A stretch of DNA of 64,000 nucleotides from Pelotomaculum sp. UBA1371 (GTDB taxonomy: Bacteria; Bacillota; Desulfotomaculia; Desulfotomaculales; Pelotomaculaceae): positions 92,742 through 156,741 of the forward strand of contig DBRJ01000004.1 of the NCBI GenBank assembly GCA_002305915.1. Direction: 5' to 3'. Below are positions 29,821 to 40,173 of this stretch, in pieces (positions within the stretch are counted from its first letter, which is position 1; every line of letters begins with the position of its first letter). Made by a program: the position numbers and the translations under genes. The notes under the pieces are model-generated. The model was given only the letters and a program-made list of their open reading frames with translations. It did no database searches and was not told the origin of the DNA.

Positions 29821-32772
29821 ATGGTAAAAAAACGCGTACATGAACTTGCTAAAGAACTTAACATAGAAAGCAGAGAGATTATCAAAAATTTGAAGCAAAT
29901 GGGCATTAACGTAAAATCTCACATGAGTACGCTGGAGGACAGTGAAGTAAAAAAACTGGTGCAGCTCCATAAAAAAAGCGCTCCGGCAGGTGAGAAATCG
30001 ATTTCCGATAAACCTCAGCCGGCTGCCGAGCAAAAACAATCAGCTATGCCGGGCAAAGACACTGAACATGGAAGTACTGCTCCCGGGACAAAGGAAACTG
30101 CCCCTGGAGAAACCAAAAAAAGTGAAAAGGGCAGGGCTGCACAGTCCGGAACCAAAAGAGAATCCCATGGAGCCAGGGCTGACTACTACAAGGGGCCCGG
30201 TTTGGTCGACCGGGTACCTGCAAGACCTCCGGACAGGCGTTTCCAAGAAAAATCCAGACAATCTGAACGACCTGCCAGGACCTGGGGTCAATCCCGGACT
30301 GAACAAAAAGCAAAATCCAAAACACCTGATAGTACAAATGAACGTGTAAAATCTGAACGGTCCCAGAATGAACGCCTGCCCAAGGCACGGCAGGAATCTC
30401 TAAACGAATCGCCTCTAAAGGAAAAAGTCGCTCAGGACCGCCAGCCCCAGGGAAAACCGGAAGCGGGACGGCCTCGTCAGGAGCGGGCGCCGCAGGGCAG
30501 ATCCCAGAGCAGGCCGGCAAAACCACCCGCCCCGGGCGCTTCCCAGCACTATCCACGTCAGGACAGGGGTACGGGCCCGAGGCCTCAGGAACAGCAACGT
30601 GGAGGACCCTCAAAACCAGGCGCCGTTGCAAGGGATGGTATCTCAGAGACTCCCGCAAGGCCTTCCAGAGCGGGTGAACAGGCCTCGAGAACTGCTGGCG
30701 GAGATAAAGTCAGGCCCTTCGAACGACAGGCTTCACCTGCCCCTGGTCAGACAAGACTGCGTCCTGATCAGGCTGCTTTAAAAAAACCTGTCCAGCATCT
30801 TGACGACAAGGTCCGCCCAGGTGAAAAAATCAAAACCGGTGCCCCAAAAACACAGAAGTCCGGAGCCCAGAGACCGGCTCCAAAGGGCCGCAGTGAAAAG
30901 CGCAGCGCCATAGCTGAACATGCCGAGGGAAGATTACGGCCGAGATCAGCCCATGGACGTAAAAAGGGAGCCGGCAGGTCACAGGAGATTCAAAAACCGG
31001 CTCAACCGGTCGAGAAAAAGCCCATTATCCTTGGTGAATCTATAACTGTCCAGGAAATGGCTTTAAAGATGCATAAAAGTCCGGCGGAACTCATCAAAAA
31101 ACTGATGCAGTTAGGCGTGCTGGCCACGATCAACCAGGAAATCGATAGTGACACCGCCACCATTCTGGCAGGCGAATTCGGCTACGAGGTTGTAATCAAG
31201 CTGCCGGTGGACATTGAGGCAATGCTGATGCAGGAGCCGGAGGAAGACCCCGCGCTGCTTCAGCCCAGGCCCTGTGTTGTTACTGTTATGGGTCACGTGG
31301 ACCACGGTAAAACATCCCTGCTGGATGCTATCCGGGAAACAAATGTTATCGCAACCGAGGCGGGAGGGATAACTCAGCATATCGGCGCCTACCAGGTAGA
31401 GCACTCCGGCAAAAAAATCACCTTTGTGGATACACCTGGTCACGAAGCATTTACAGCCATGCGCGCCAGGGGCGCTCAGGTTACTGACATTGCTATTCTG
31501 GTAGTAGCAGCTGACGACGGGGTTATGCCCCAAACGGTGGAAGCCATCAACCACGCCAAGGAAGCAAATGTTCCCATAATCGTAGCAATTAATAAAATTG
31601 ATAAACCCGGTGCAAACCCTGAGAGGGTCAAACAGGAACTTACTGAACACTCCCTTGTTCCCGAGGAGTGGGGTGGAGAAACCATCTGTGCCAATGTTTC
31701 CGCTTTAAAAAGAGAAGGTCTGAAAGAGCTTCTGGAAATGATCCTGCTTGTGGCTGAAGTTAGCGAATTCAAGGCAAATCCGAACCGCCCGGCCAGAGGT
31801 ACGGTGATCGAGGCGGAACTGGATAAAGGTCGCGGCCCTGTCGCCTCAGTCCTGGTACAGAAAGGCACACTTAATATTGGTGATATGATTATGGCCGGAC
31901 CGTCGTTCGGAAGGGTCCGGGCTATGATGGACGACAAAGGGCAGCGCATAAAAAAAGCAGGACCTTCAACCCCTGTGGAAGTGCTCGGTTTTTCAGAAGT
32001 TCCACAGGCAGGAGATATTTTTATCGTCGTGGAAGATGAAAAACTTGCCCGGCATATTGCCGCCCGGAGACAAACCAAAAAACGCGAAGATGAGCTGAAG
32101 ACAAACGCCCGGGTATCCCTGGAAGACTTATTCAAGCACATTAAAGAGGGACAGATCAAAGAGCTGGGGATTATTGTTAAGGCAGATGTACAGGGTTCTG
32201 TTGAAGCTTTGAGCCAGGCTCTGGAAAGATTAAATACAGGAGAGGTTAAAGTCAACATTATTCACGGTGGTGTAGGCGCTATCACAGAAACCGATATCAT
32301 GCTGGCCTCGGCCTCCAATGCTATTATTATCGGCTTCAACGTACGGCCAGATGTAAACGCCAGAAAAGCCGCCGAAATTGAAAAAGTGGACGTCCGCCTC
32401 TACCGGGTCATTTACGATGCAATTGAAGACGTCAAGGCAGCCATGAGCGGCCTTTTAGATCCTGAATACCGTGAGGTTACCCTGGGCCGGGCTGAAATAC
32501 GCAAAATTTTCAAGGCTTCCAAGATTGGAACCATTGCCGGTTGCTACGTTGTGGAAGGAAAGATTGAGAGAGACGCCGGAGTCCGTGTGGTGCGAGACGG
32601 TATAGTCATCCATGAGGGCAAACTGGATTCCCTTAAACGTTTTAAAGATGATGTCAAGGAAGTTGTTCAGGGATATGAATGCGGCCTGGCGCTGGAAAGA
32701 TACAACGAAATTCAAGAAGGTGACGTGATTGAGGTATTCACCACTGAAGCCGTAAAACGTGAGTTATCCTGA
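29821..32772 (+). CDS. infB: Translation initiation factor IF-2
   Basis: IF-2 places initiator tRNA on the ribosome. The first IF2_N module is at about residues 1-55. A very long, low-complexity linker rich in Gln, Pro, Arg, Lys and Ser spans about residues 60-390. A second IF2_N module follows, then the GTPase with [26 protein letters not shown] and NKIDKP. Domains II-IV complete the 983 residues. The linker is longer than in Bacillus IF-2 and explains the size. Confidence 0.97.
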   Translation: MVKKRVHELAKELNIESREIIKNLKQMGINVKSHMSTLEDSEVKKLVQLHKKSAPAGEKSISDKPQPAAEQKQSAMPGKDTEHGSTAPGTKETAPGETKKSEKGRAAQSGTKRESHGARADYYKGPGLVDRVPARPPDRRFQEKSRQSERPARTWGQSRTEQKAKSKTPDSTNERVKSERSQNERLPKARQESLNESPLKEKVAQDRQPQGKPEAGRPRQERAPQGRSQSRPAKPPAPGASQHYPRQDRGTGPRPQEQQRGGPSKPGAVARDGISETPARPSRAGEQASRTAGGDKVRPFERQASPAPGQTRLRPDQAALKKPVQHLDDKVRPGEKIKTGAPKTQKSGAQRPAPKGRSEKRSAIAEHAEGRLRPRSAHGRKKGAGRSQEIQKPAQPVEKKPIILGESITVQEMALKMHKSPAELIKKLMQLGVLATINQEIDSDTATILAGEFGYEVVIKLPVDIEAMLMQEPEEDPALLQPRPCVVTVMGHVDHGKTSLLDAIRETNVIATEAGGITQHIGAYQVEHSGKKITFVDTPGHEAFTAMRARGAQVTDIAILVVAADDGVMPQTVEAINHAKEANVPIIVAINKIDKPGANPERVKQELTEHSLVPEEWGGETICANVSALKREGLKELLEMILLVAEVSEFKANPNRPARGTVIEAELDKGRGPVASVLVQKGTLNIGDMIMAGPSFGRVRAMMDDKGQRIKKAGPSTPVEVLGFSEVPQAGDIFIVVEDEKLARHIAARRQTKKREDELKTNARVSLEDLFKHIKEGQIKELGIIVKADVQGSVEALSQALERLNTGEVKVNIIHGGVGAITETDIMLASASNAIIIGFNVRPDVNARKAAEIEKVDVRLYRVIYDAIEDVKAAMSGLLDPEYREVTLGRAEIRKIFKASKIGTIAGCYVVEGKIERDAGVRVVRDGIVIHEGKLDSLKRFKDDVKEVVQGYECGLALERYNEIQEGDVIEVFTTEAVKRELS

Positions 32773-32815
32773 GCATTGTCCCGGCTCATCGAACCCTAAA
32801 AGGTGGTGTTTGGTA

Positions 32816-33175
32816 ATGTCCTTCCGTCCTGAACGGTTGGCAGAAGCCATTAAAAAAGAGGTTTCGGACCTTTTGAGAGGGGAATTAAAAGACCCCAGAA
32901 TTGGTTTTGTATCCATAACTTCTGTGGAGGTCTCCAAGGACTTACGCTATGCAGTAATCTTTGCCAGTGTTTATGGCAGTCCTGCCGAACAAAAGGCAAC
33001 AATTGAGGCGCTTCAAAACGCACAGGGCTATATCCGCAGTGAACTGGGCAAGAGAATCCGTCTGCGCCATACGCCTGAAATTACCTTTAAATTGGATGAG
33101 TCAATCGAACGCGGCGCAAGATTAATAGCACTTATGGAAAAAGTCAGGGGTAAGGATGACAGCGGCAATGAATAA
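32816..33175 (+). CDS. rbfA: Ribosome-binding factor A
   Basis: RbfA helps 16S rRNA 5'-end maturation in the 30S subunit. The KH-like core shows [29 protein letters not shown] and [18 protein letters not shown] choose the ATG at 32816 (119 residues), preceded by AAAGGTGG, over an in-frame GTG at 32759 that overlaps infB. The stop overlaps nrnA by 20 bases. Confidence 0.95.
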   Translation: MSFRPERLAEAIKKEVSDLLRGELKDPRIGFVSITSVEVSKDLRYAVIFASVYGSPAEQKATIEALQNAQGYIRSELGKRIRLRHTPEITFKLDESIERGARLIALMEKVRGKDDSGNE

Positions 33176-34145
33176 ACTGGTGGAAATTGGTGAAGCCATT
33201 AAGAGGTCAAACCGGGTTCTATTATGTGGTCATGTCATGCCGGATGGCGACTGTTTGGGGTCGGTGCTTGCCCTGGGGCTGACACTGGAAAGGCTTGGTA
33301 AAAAGGTCATCATGGGCGGACCCGACCCCATCCCTGAAATATATCATTTTTTGCCAGGCCTGGATCGTTTTATTGTTGGTGAACCACCCGAATATGAATA
33401 CGATACCTTCATCGTTCTGGATTGCTCTATCCCGGAAAGACTGGGTCAAGGATACCAGGAATTCCTTAACAAAGATTTAGTACTGATAAATATTGATCAC
33501 CATGAAGGTTCCCAGCCTTTTGGGGATTATCAGTACACAGATCCTAAAGCGGCAGCAGTGGGGGAGATCATCCTTGATCTCCTGGACGTGATGAAGGTTC
33601 AAATAACAATTGAAGCTGCAGTAAACCTTTATACAGCCATTATCACGGATACAGGTTCATTTCGATATGAGAATACAACACCCGGTACCCACCGCCGGGT
33701 AGCATTACTCCTTGAAATGGGTGTTCCAGCCACAGATATCAATATTCATCTTTACGAGGAAAAACCTGTGGCTGCCTTGAAAATATTGGGCGCAGCACTT
33801 GACACCTTGACGGCAAGCACCTGCGGCAAGGTCTGCTGGATGACTATAACCCGGGAAATCCTGCACAAAGCAGGAGCTCTTGATGAACATACGGAAGGTC
33901 TGGTAAATTATGCTAGATCAATAAAAGGCGTTGAGGTTGGACTGCTTTTTCATGAGATTTCGAAAGATCTATACAAAATAAGTTTTCGTTCCAAGAATTC
34001 TGTGGATGTAAACAAACTGGCCGCCCCCTTTGGCGGCGGCGGACATACGCGGGCTGCAGGTTGTGTTCTGCAGGGCGACCTCAAAATTATCCAGGAGCAA
34101 ATAATAACCGCAGCTACATTGGCCGCCGGGGGTAGCAACCATTGA
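33156..34145 (+). CDS. nrnA: DHH/DHHA1 phosphoesterase, NrnA-type oligoribonuclease/pAp phosphatase
   Basis: NrnA degrades nanoRNA and 3'-phosphoadenosine 5'-phosphate. The DHH domain shows [12 protein letters not shown], the VLDCS Asp and the IDHHEG motif; the DHHA1 domain ends with [11 protein letters not shown]. There are 329 residues. It overlaps rbfA at its start and truB at its end, so translation is coupled. This order is common in Clostridia. Confidence 0.94.
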   Translation: MTAAMNKLVEIGEAIKRSNRVLLCGHVMPDGDCLGSVLALGLTLERLGKKVIMGGPDPIPEIYHFLPGLDRFIVGEPPEYEYDTFIVLDCSIPERLGQGYQEFLNKDLVLINIDHHEGSQPFGDYQYTDPKAAAVGEIILDLLDVMKVQITIEAAVNLYTAIITDTGSFRYENTTPGTHRRVALLLEMGVPATDINIHLYEEKPVAALKILGAALDTLTASTCGKVCWMTITREILHKAGALDEHTEGLVNYARSIKGVEVGLLFHEISKDLYKISFRSKNSVDVNKLAAPFGGGGHTRAAGCVLQGDLKIIQEQIITAATLAAGGSNH

Positions 34146-35065
34146 ATGGGGTTTTAAACGTCTTAAAACCCCCCGGGATGACCTCCCACGATGTTATAGA
34201 TTATATCCGCAGAGTTCTTGGAATCAAAAAAGCAGGACACACAGGTACTCTGGACCCCGGCGCAGCGGGTGTTCTGGTAGTTTGCCTGGGGTCATCCACA
34301 CGTCTGAGCAGGTTTTTACATAATGACGATAAAGAGTATCGCGCGGAAATTACTTTTGGCTTAACAACCTCCACAGGAGATTCCTTCGGAACAAAAGTCG
34401 CCGCCGGAGATGCCCGTCAGATCACCGAAACTGATGTCCGGACTGCCCTAAAGTTTTTTACAGGAGTTGTCAGCCAGGTTCCGCCAATGACCTCAGCCTT
34501 GAAATGGCAGGGCCGGAAATTATATGAACTAGCCCGTTCCGGGCAGGTCGTAGAACGCCCCGCCCGGAATGTAAGGGTGCATTCATTAGAATATATCTGG
34601 GGTACAGGATGGGGTTGCCCGCGCCCCAAAGCCCTTCTTCATATTACCTGCTCCAAAGGCACCTATATCCGGACTCTTTGTGCCGACCTGGGCCAGCACC
34701 TTGGCTGTGGCGCCCACATGTCTTTCCTGGTGCGAACCCGTGCAGGTTGCTTCAGAATTGAAGATTCCCTTACATTAGAAGAAATACCAACCGCGGTTTC
34801 GGCAGGAACCATAGAAAGTTTCATAGTCAAAAATGAAGAGGCGCTGGCAGTCCTTTCAGCCGTAACTGTAAAAAACGGGGCGATCAAATCTGTTAAAGCC
34901 GGTTCCAAACTATACCTGCCGGGGGTCGAAAAACTTCCCCCAGACCTTGAGGAAGGAGCTATAGTCCGGCTCATGGGACCAGAGGGTCTCCTGGCAGTAG
35001 CTGAAACACGGATGGATCCAGAAAACCCGGTAAAATTCTTATTTAAACCACTTTGCGTATTGTAA
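34142..35065 (+). CDS. truB: tRNA pseudouridine-55 synthase
   Basis: TruB makes pseudouridine 55 in the T-loop of tRNAs. GVLNVLKPPGMTSHDVID and the catalytic segment GHTGTLDPGAAGVL (with the essential Asp) are clear, as is CSKGTYIRTLCADLG. A C-terminal PUA-like domain ends the 307 residues. The TTG start overlaps the nrnA stop (TTGA). Confidence 0.96.
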   Translation: MNGVLNVLKPPGMTSHDVIDYIRRVLGIKKAGHTGTLDPGAAGVLVVCLGSSTRLSRFLHNDDKEYRAEITFGLTTSTGDSFGTKVAAGDARQITETDVRTALKFFTGVVSQVPPMTSALKWQGRKLYELARSGQVVERPARNVRVHSLEYIWGTGWGCPRPKALLHITCSKGTYIRTLCADLGQHLGCGAHMSFLVRTRAGCFRIEDSLTLEEIPTAVSAGTIESFIVKNEEALAVLSAVTVKNGAIKSVKAGSKLYLPGVEKLPPDLEEGAIVRLMGPEGLLAVAETRMDPENPVKFLFKPLCVL

Positions 35066-35086
35066 GGTAAGTAGGAGGACTGTTTA

Positions 35087-36025
35087 ATGTACCTTTATCA
35101 GCACTGGCACAACCTCAAAGATAAACACAAAAACCTTGTGGTTGGCCTGGGAAATTTCGACGGACTGCATCTAGGGCACCAAAAGCTGATTTCCGAAGTG
35201 GTCACTATGGCGGATCAACTAAGAGGGACAACATCAATATTTACTTTCCATCCACACCCCCTTACTGTGTTGAATCCGGACAACAGTCCCCCCCTTCTGT
35301 TGTCACAAGAGTCGAAGCAAAAGCTTATGGCCGGCCTGGGCATCGACCTGCTCCTGATGGTGCCCTTCGATCTGGCATTTGCCGGCATGTCCCCGACAGA
35401 TTTTATCCGAAACGTTCTTCACGGGGGACTGGGAGCCAGCGTCGTTGTAGTGGGTTATAACTATACATTCGGTTACCGCGGCCGGGGAACACCGGAATTG
35501 CTGCAAAGCCTCTCTAAAACATACGGTTACCAGGTCAAAGTCATTCCACCCATCATGGTTGATGGAAAAATTGTAAGCAGCACTCTGATCAGGAGTCTCT
35601 TATTAAAAGGGGAAGTGGCGGAGGCCGCCAAATTCCTGGGATATTATCCATTTGTGGAAGGACTCGTCGTAACAGGTGATCAACGGGGCAGCAGCCTCCT
35701 GGGATTTCCGACAGCCAATATAGATATTAATGATTCAGTATTAGTCCCTGCTAACGGTGTATATCTGGCCAAAGCACAGATTCACGGGGAATCCTATCTC
35801 GGTTTGGCAAACATTGGTGTAAAACCGACATTTCAAGTGAAGAAAAGAAATATTGAGGTACACATTTTAGATTTTTGTCAGAATCTCTATGGGGAATCTG
35901 TAAAAGTTAGCTTTATCCATAAAATAAGGGAAGAAAGAAGATTTCAAACTCCATCGGAACTGATTAAACAGATTGAAAGGGATATCCTGGAAGCAAGGGT
36001 AACCTGGTCGAAAATAAAAGAATAA
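35087..36025 (+). CDS. ribF: Bifunctional riboflavin kinase/FAD synthetase
   Basis: RibF makes FMN and FAD from riboflavin. The N-terminal adenylyltransferase has GNFDGLHLGHQKLI, TFHPHP and SSTLIRSLLLKG; the C-terminal flavokinase has GFPTANI and a GVYLAKAQI strand. The length of 312 residues is standard. The gene follows truB as in Bacillus ribC. FAD from this enzyme would serve trmFO and the Etf and molybdenum-enzyme flavoproteins of the region. Confidence 0.96.
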   Translation: MYLYQHWHNLKDKHKNLVVGLGNFDGLHLGHQKLISEVVTMADQLRGTTSIFTFHPHPLTVLNPDNSPPLLLSQESKQKLMAGLGIDLLLMVPFDLAFAGMSPTDFIRNVLHGGLGASVVVVGYNYTFGYRGRGTPELLQSLSKTYGYQVKVIPPIMVDGKIVSSTLIRSLLLKGEVAEAAKFLGYYPFVEGLVVTGDQRGSSLLGFPTANIDINDSVLVPANGVYLAKAQIHGESYLGLANIGVKPTFQVKKRNIEVHILDFCQNLYGESVKVSFIHKIREERRFQTPSELIKQIERDILEARVTWSKIKE

Positions 36026-36063
36026 AACGAAAAGGACCCCAATATAATTTTGAGTAGGCAGCG

Positions 36064-36092
36064 TTTACACATGCTCCAGATTATGCTACAAT
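36064..36092 (+). promoter_or_regulatory. Vegetative promoter before the small genes and rpsO
   Basis: TTTACA (36064-36069) and TACAAT (36087-36092) are 17 bases apart and match sigma-A hexamers well. It lies after ribF and about 140 bases before the 75-residue gene. Confidence 0.65.
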
Positions 36093-36229
36093 GAACAAGT
36101 TAAATATCAATAAAAACGATTTTTAGATCAAGGTTTTATCTGAGGCTATTTATGGTATGTTCTACAAAAGAATTAATTTCTCAGATGTTTCTCAGTTGTC
36201 CTTAAATCTTTGAAAGGAGATGTTCAACC

Positions 36230-36457
36230 GTGGGTGTTCCCAAGTTCGACTCCAATGAAGATGAAATTAAAAAATGGCTCAATCACATCGCACTGATCTG
36301 CTTGAGCGAAGAATTCCAAACCTTGAAAACAGAATTAGAAAATATCTATTTCCAGTCGAATGTGGAAAACTTCAGGTTGACTGCCTTTCAGGATGCCCTA
36401 TATGCTTTTTTAGCCCAGGAGGAAGACGAACGGGTCTGCGCGACCCATGCCCACTAG
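36230..36457 (+). CDS. Small acidic protein of unknown function
   Basis: I do not recognise this 75-residue protein. It begins MGVPKFDSNEDEIKKWLN and looks fully helical and acidic, with no membrane segment. The GTG start follows GAAAGGAGATG, which supports it as a real gene. It has its own promoter and is followed 12 bases later by the DUF4258-like gene, so the two may work together. Confidence 0.6.
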   Translation: MGVPKFDSNEDEIKKWLNHIALICLSEEFQTLKTELENIYFQSNVENFRLTAFQDALYAFLAQEEDERVCATHAH

Positions 36458-36469
36458 GAGTTAATCGGC

Positions 36470-36691
36470 ATGAGGGTAATTATCACTGAGCATGCTCGCA
36501 AGCGTTTACGGGACATGAGACAGGATAAAATCTTGATTTCAGATATAATCAATGCAGCCAGCGGGATTCCCGGACGCATCCCCACTGCCACCCGTTTTAG
36601 AGGGTTCCTGGCGAAATCCGGCCGGGTTTTTGATATTGTTTCCAAGGATATTCCGGGCGGTCGCCTGGTTATAACTATCATCGGTAAATAA
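36470..36691 (+). CDS. DUF4258-like small protein
   Basis: This 73-residue protein begins with a strand and TEHARKRLRDMRQDKI, then DIINAA and a C-terminal pair of strands ending LVITIIGK. This arrangement (HAR-x-R-x, then a strand-rich half) resembles DUF4258, a family distantly like RelE/BrnT-type toxins. The upstream 75-residue acidic gene could in principle be an antitoxin, but nothing in it looks like a DNA-binding domain. The ribosome site TAGGAG precedes ATG. The call is by eye and moderate. Confidence 0.55.
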   Translation: MRVIITEHARKRLRDMRQDKILISDIINAASGIPGRIPTATRFRGFLAKSGRVFDIVSKDIPGGRLVITIIGK

Positions 36692-36704
36692 ATTGTTGAA
36701 TAAA

Positions 36705-36750
36705 CTGTAAGCTAGGGAATACGTTCTCCGGCGGTTAACTTGGCTTACAG
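36705..36750 (+). ncRNA. Possible rpsO leader structure
   Basis: CTGTAAGC (36705-36712) pairs with GCTTACAG (36743-36750) to enclose 30 bases just upstream of the rpsO ribosome site. S15 commonly represses its own mRNA through a leader structure, so this is a candidate operator. The fold is read by eye; no known S15-leader class was matched. Confidence 0.4.
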
Positions 36751-36780
36751 CGCTTATGCTTAGAAAAGGAGGTGAGCACC

Positions 36781-37050
36781 ATGGCTCTAACCACGGAACA
36801 AAAACTTAACGTCATAACAAAATACAAGCTTCACGAAAACGATACGGGTTCCCCGGAAGTTCAAGTGGCAATTTTGACGGAAAGAATCAACACCCTAACA
36901 GCACACCTGAAGCTTCATAAGGGCGATCATCATTCCCGCCGGGGATTATTAAAAATGGTTGGTCAGCGCAGGTCTATGCTCAATTATTTGAGAGACCGCC
37001 ACTTTGACAGATACCGTGCTTTAATTGAAAAGCTTGGCTTGCGCAAATAG
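36781..37050 (+). CDS. rpsO: 30S ribosomal protein S15
   Basis: S15 is a primary binder of 16S rRNA. The 89 residues contain [16 protein letters not shown] and the [21 protein letters not shown] segment. AAAGGAGGTGAGCACC directly precedes the ATG at 36781, which is preferred to an in-frame GTG at 36772 lying inside that site. pnp follows, as in most bacteria. Confidence 0.98.
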   Translation: MALTTEQKLNVITKYKLHENDTGSPEVQVAILTERINTLTAHLKLHKGDHHSRRGLLKMVGQRRSMLNYLRDRHFDRYRALIEKLGLRK

Positions 37051-37057
37051 CTTTACG

Positions 37058-37082
37058 AAGAAGCGGGTATGACCCGCTTCTT
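37058..37082 (+). terminator. Hairpin between rpsO and pnp
   Basis: AAGAAGCGGGT (37058-37068) pairs with ACCCGCTTCTT (37072-37082) across a 3-base loop, followed by GTCATG. In other bacteria the rpsO-pnp spacer carries a terminator and RNase processing sites; this may serve that role. Confidence 0.6.
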
Positions 37083-37195
37083 GTCATGTCCGGGGGATGT
37101 GTGTATTTTTTAGAATAGCAGAAGGATATAATATTAAAATGTAGAATTAATTATATTTATGGATTTTTTTTCTACGTAGGAGGTATAACCCTTAA

Positions 37196-39403
37196 ATGTC
37201 TGCTTCTCCCTTAATAAAAAAGGAAATAATTGTTGGCGGCCGACCCATGATTCTTGAAAGTGGACGGCTCGCAAAACAAGCCGGTGGAGCGGTTTTCGTC
37301 CGGTACGGGGATACCGCCGTTTTGGTGACCGCAACTATGGCCAGTAATATCAGGGCGGGTATAGACTTTTTTCCTTTGACTGTGGATTACGAAGAAAGGT
37401 TTTATGCTGTTGGTAAAATTCCCGGGGGATTTATCAAAAGGGAAGCCCGCCCCAGCGAGAAGGCCATATTATCCGGAAGGCTCATCGACAGGCCAATCAG
37501 ACCATTATTCCCAAAAGAAATCCGCAATGAAGTTCAGGTTATCGCCACGGTCATGTCGGTAGACCAGGACCACGCCCCGGAAATTGCCGCTATGGTCGGC
37601 GCATCCGCAGCGCTGCATATTTCGGAAATACCGCTTCAGTATCCCATCGGCGGTGTTATTGTCGGCCGGGTTGACGGGCAGTTTGTAATTAATCCCAACT
37701 TGTCCCAAACGGAACAAAGCGACCTGCACCTTGTGGTTGCGGGGACCAAAGACGCCGTTATGATGGTTGAGGCGGGCGCTAAAGAGGTGCCGGAGCAGGT
37801 TATGCTTGAAGCTATTGCCTTCGGCCATGTTGTGGTTAAGGAAATTGTGGAGTTTATCGAAGAATACCGGGAAGAAGCCCTTCAAATGGGTTTGGCCAAG
37901 GAGAAAATGCTTTTCGAGATACCTCTTCCTGAACCGGCCATGCTTGAAGCCATAACAGCCACCGCCACAGAGAAAATAGATGCGGCACTGCGACGCTGCA
38001 CCCATGAGCGACTTTCCAAACATGACAGGGATACCTATCTGGACAGTCTCAAAGACGAGATTGTTGAGCAGTTCCTGGAACAGTATCCGGAGGAAGAGAG
38101 CGCTATCAGAAAACAGTTAAACGCCATCGAAAAGAATCTTGTACGACAGATGATTGTACAAGAAGGCCTGCGCATCGACGGCCGCTCCTTGAATGAGGTC
38201 CGGCCCATCACAGTAGAAGTGGGAGTACTGCCCCGTCCTCACGGTAGCGGTCTGTTTACCCGGGGCCAGACGCAAATACTCTCAGCAGTAACCCTGGGCA
38301 CCATATCGGAAGAACAGATCCTGGACGGCCTGGGCGTAGAAGAATCCAAGAGATTCATGCACCATTATAACTTTCCTCCTTTCAGCGTCGGCGAGACAAG
38401 GCCCATGCGCTCTCCCGGACGCAGGGAGATCGGCCACGGGGCCCTTGCAGAGCGGGCCTTATCAGCGGTTATTCCCGGTGAAGAAGCCTTCCCTTACACC
38501 ATCAGAATCGTATCCGAAGCCCTGGAATCCAACGGCTCAACATCAATGGGGAGCGTTTGCGGCAGTTGCCTGGCCTTGATGGACGCCGGTGTTCCCATCA
38601 GTGCGCCGGTGGCCGGTGTAGCGATGGGACTGATTAAAGAGGAAGAGCACTACAAGGTCCTCACAGATATCCAGGGTTATGAAGACCACCTGGGAGATAT
38701 GGACTTCAAAGTGGCCGGCACAATGAAAGGGATTACCGCTCTGCAAATGGATGTAAAAATTCCGGGCATTGGTCCGGAAGTGTTTGATCAGGCTTTGACC
38801 CAGGCCCATGAAGGCCGCATGCAGATCATGAAAAAAATGCTGGATGTTATTCCCGCACCCAGGCCTGAGTTATCCCCCCACGCGCCCAGAATTATTCACA
38901 CAACCATTGACCCGGATAAGATCAGGGATGTCATCGGGCCCGGCGGTAAGATTATCAAAAAAATCGTCGAGGAAACAGGTGCAGACATCGACATCGAGGA
39001 TGACGGCAGGGTCTTTATCGCAGCGGTGGACCAGGAAAAGGGGAAAAGAGCCCTGGAAATCATCGAAATCCTCACCAAGGAAGTCCAGGCCGGCGAACTG
39101 TACAACGGCAAGGTTGTAAAAATAACTGAATTTGGTTGTTTTGTGGAAATCATCCCCGGTGTAATGGGACTGTCCGGAAAGGAAGGGCTTGTCCACATAT
39201 CCCAGTTAGCCCACCACAGAGTCAATAAAGTTGAAGATGTGGTTAAAGAAGGAGATACGATCCTGGTGAAAGTAATTGGTTATGATAATCAAGGCCGTTT
39301 AAAGCTCTCCAAGAAGGAAGCTTCACCCCCTCCTCCGGGGGGCGCAACCCATAAAGAGGACAGGCCTGGAAGGCCGCACAGGCGCAGAAATTCAAATCAT
39401 TAA
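37196..39403 (+). CDS. pnp: Polyribonucleotide nucleotidyltransferase
   Basis: PNPase is the phosphorolytic 3'-5' exonuclease of the RNA degradosome. Two RNase PH domains ([16 protein letters not shown] start; [14 protein letters not shown] in the second), a helical linker, a KH domain ([22 protein letters not shown]) and a C-terminal S1 domain ([17 protein letters not shown]) are present in 735 residues. A terminator follows. In Bacillus the next gene is ylxY; here the accessory block comes first. Confidence 0.98.
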   Translation: MSASPLIKKEIIVGGRPMILESGRLAKQAGGAVFVRYGDTAVLVTATMASNIRAGIDFFPLTVDYEERFYAVGKIPGGFIKREARPSEKAILSGRLIDRPIRPLFPKEIRNEVQVIATVMSVDQDHAPEIAAMVGASAALHISEIPLQYPIGGVIVGRVDGQFVINPNLSQTEQSDLHLVVAGTKDAVMMVEAGAKEVPEQVMLEAIAFGHVVVKEIVEFIEEYREEALQMGLAKEKMLFEIPLPEPAMLEAITATATEKIDAALRRCTHERLSKHDRDTYLDSLKDEIVEQFLEQYPEEESAIRKQLNAIEKNLVRQMIVQEGLRIDGRSLNEVRPITVEVGVLPRPHGSGLFTRGQTQILSAVTLGTISEEQILDGLGVEESKRFMHHYNFPPFSVGETRPMRSPGRREIGHGALAERALSAVIPGEEAFPYTIRIVSEALESNGSTSMGSVCGSCLALMDAGVPISAPVAGVAMGLIKEEEHYKVLTDIQGYEDHLGDMDFKVAGTMKGITALQMDVKIPGIGPEVFDQALTQAHEGRMQIMKKMLDVIPAPRPELSPHAPRIIHTTIDPDKIRDVIGPGGKIIKKIVEETGADIDIEDDGRVFIAAVDQEKGKRALEIIEILTKEVQAGELYNGKVVKITEFGCFVEIIPGVMGLSGKEGLVHISQLAHHRVNKVEDVVKEGDTILVKVIGYDNQGRLKLSKKEASPPPPGGATHKEDRPGRPHRRRNSNH

Positions 39404-39457
39404 GCACAAAAACAAAAAGTATTTCTGTTTTCCCACCATGTTCAAGAAACAACACAC

Positions 39458-39483
39458 AAAAAACCTCGTAGTAGAGGTTTTTT
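39458..39483 (+). terminator. Rho-independent terminator after pnp
   Basis: AAAAAACCTC (39458-39467) and GAGGTTTTTT (39474-39483) form a perfect stem with a 6-base loop and U-tract. It marks the end of the conserved translation block. Confidence 0.85.
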
Positions 39484-39801
39484 ATTTGCCCTCTCCGGCA
39501 TACGGATTTAAATGCCTATTTTAATTATTCGGGGGAAGTGATACACTACTAATGATCCACAGTTTCCTTAATGTTTTACCAGTAAAAGTAAATGTTAGAC
39601 TATGACTTAATAACATATCTTTTCCAATAATACCATATATCTATATCTAATCAATTGATAAATATAAAACTTATTTTAATAATTGTCCCTTTTTGTCTAG
39701 AATATATAATTATTTAAATATAAAATGGATAAACAATGAATTGCATTATAAGATAGATTATTTTTTGAATTTTTATTAATATTTTTCAAGAAGGTGATAC
39801 T
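39484..39801. other. AT-rich intergenic region upstream of the first dehydratase pair
   Basis: About 320 bases, very rich in A and T, after the pnp terminator. It should contain the promoter of the following genes. I found no -24/-12 sigma-54 site here, unlike before the second pair, and could not single out one vegetative promoter among many AT-rich matches. Confidence 0.4.
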
Positions 39802-40089
39802 TTGGTCAAAGCAATAGTTATGAATGAAAAAGATAATGTAGCAACTGCATTATGCGAACTAAGCGAAGGATCCAGGCCTGTTATTATCGGATTTAAATCT
39901 AAACAAGGCATTGTAGTTAGATCTAATATACCTTTTGGGCACAAATTTGCATTGTGCAAACTGCCGGAAAATACACACATCATTAAATATGGCGAAGTAA
40001 TAGGTGTAAGCACTTCATTTATCGAAGCCGGAGAATATGTCCATGTGCATAATGTAGCTAGTTTAAGGAGCGGGAGTTTCCGGCAATAA
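39802..40089 (+). CDS. UxaA-family small subunit (SAF domain), copy 1
   Basis: This 95-residue protein is a single SAF/UxaA-N domain, as in the small subunit SuyA of sulfolactate lyase or the N-terminus of altronate dehydratase. The AIVMNEKDNVATAL start, FGHKFAL and the terminal YVHVHNV strand fit the family. It pairs with the large subunit 84 bases downstream. About four fifths of the residues agree with copy 2 at 44071. The TTG start follows AAGAAGGTG. By family it helps form the active site of a hydroxy-acid dehydratase or lyase; the substrate is unknown. Confidence 0.82.
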   Translation: MVKAIVMNEKDNVATALCELSEGSRPVIIGFKSKQGIVVRSNIPFGHKFALCKLPENTHIIKYGEVIGVSTSFIEAGEYVHVHNVASLRSGSFRQ

Positions 40090-40173
40090 ATGCTAATTGA
40101 TAAGTAAACTGGATACTTAAAAGTCATGATTGGATAACTACAAATATTTTAGTAAACCGCTGGGGGAAGTTAG

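Noticed and set aside
31476..32258. 260-codon minus-strand open frame opposite infB
   Set aside because: Ser/Thr-rich translation of the complementary strand of the IF-2 GTPase domain; no motif, clearly a shadow frame.
39721..39750. Possible -24/-12 site before dehydratase copy 1 (TGGAT...TTGCA)
   Set aside because: The GG and GC are 16 bases apart instead of 12, which does not fit sigma-54.
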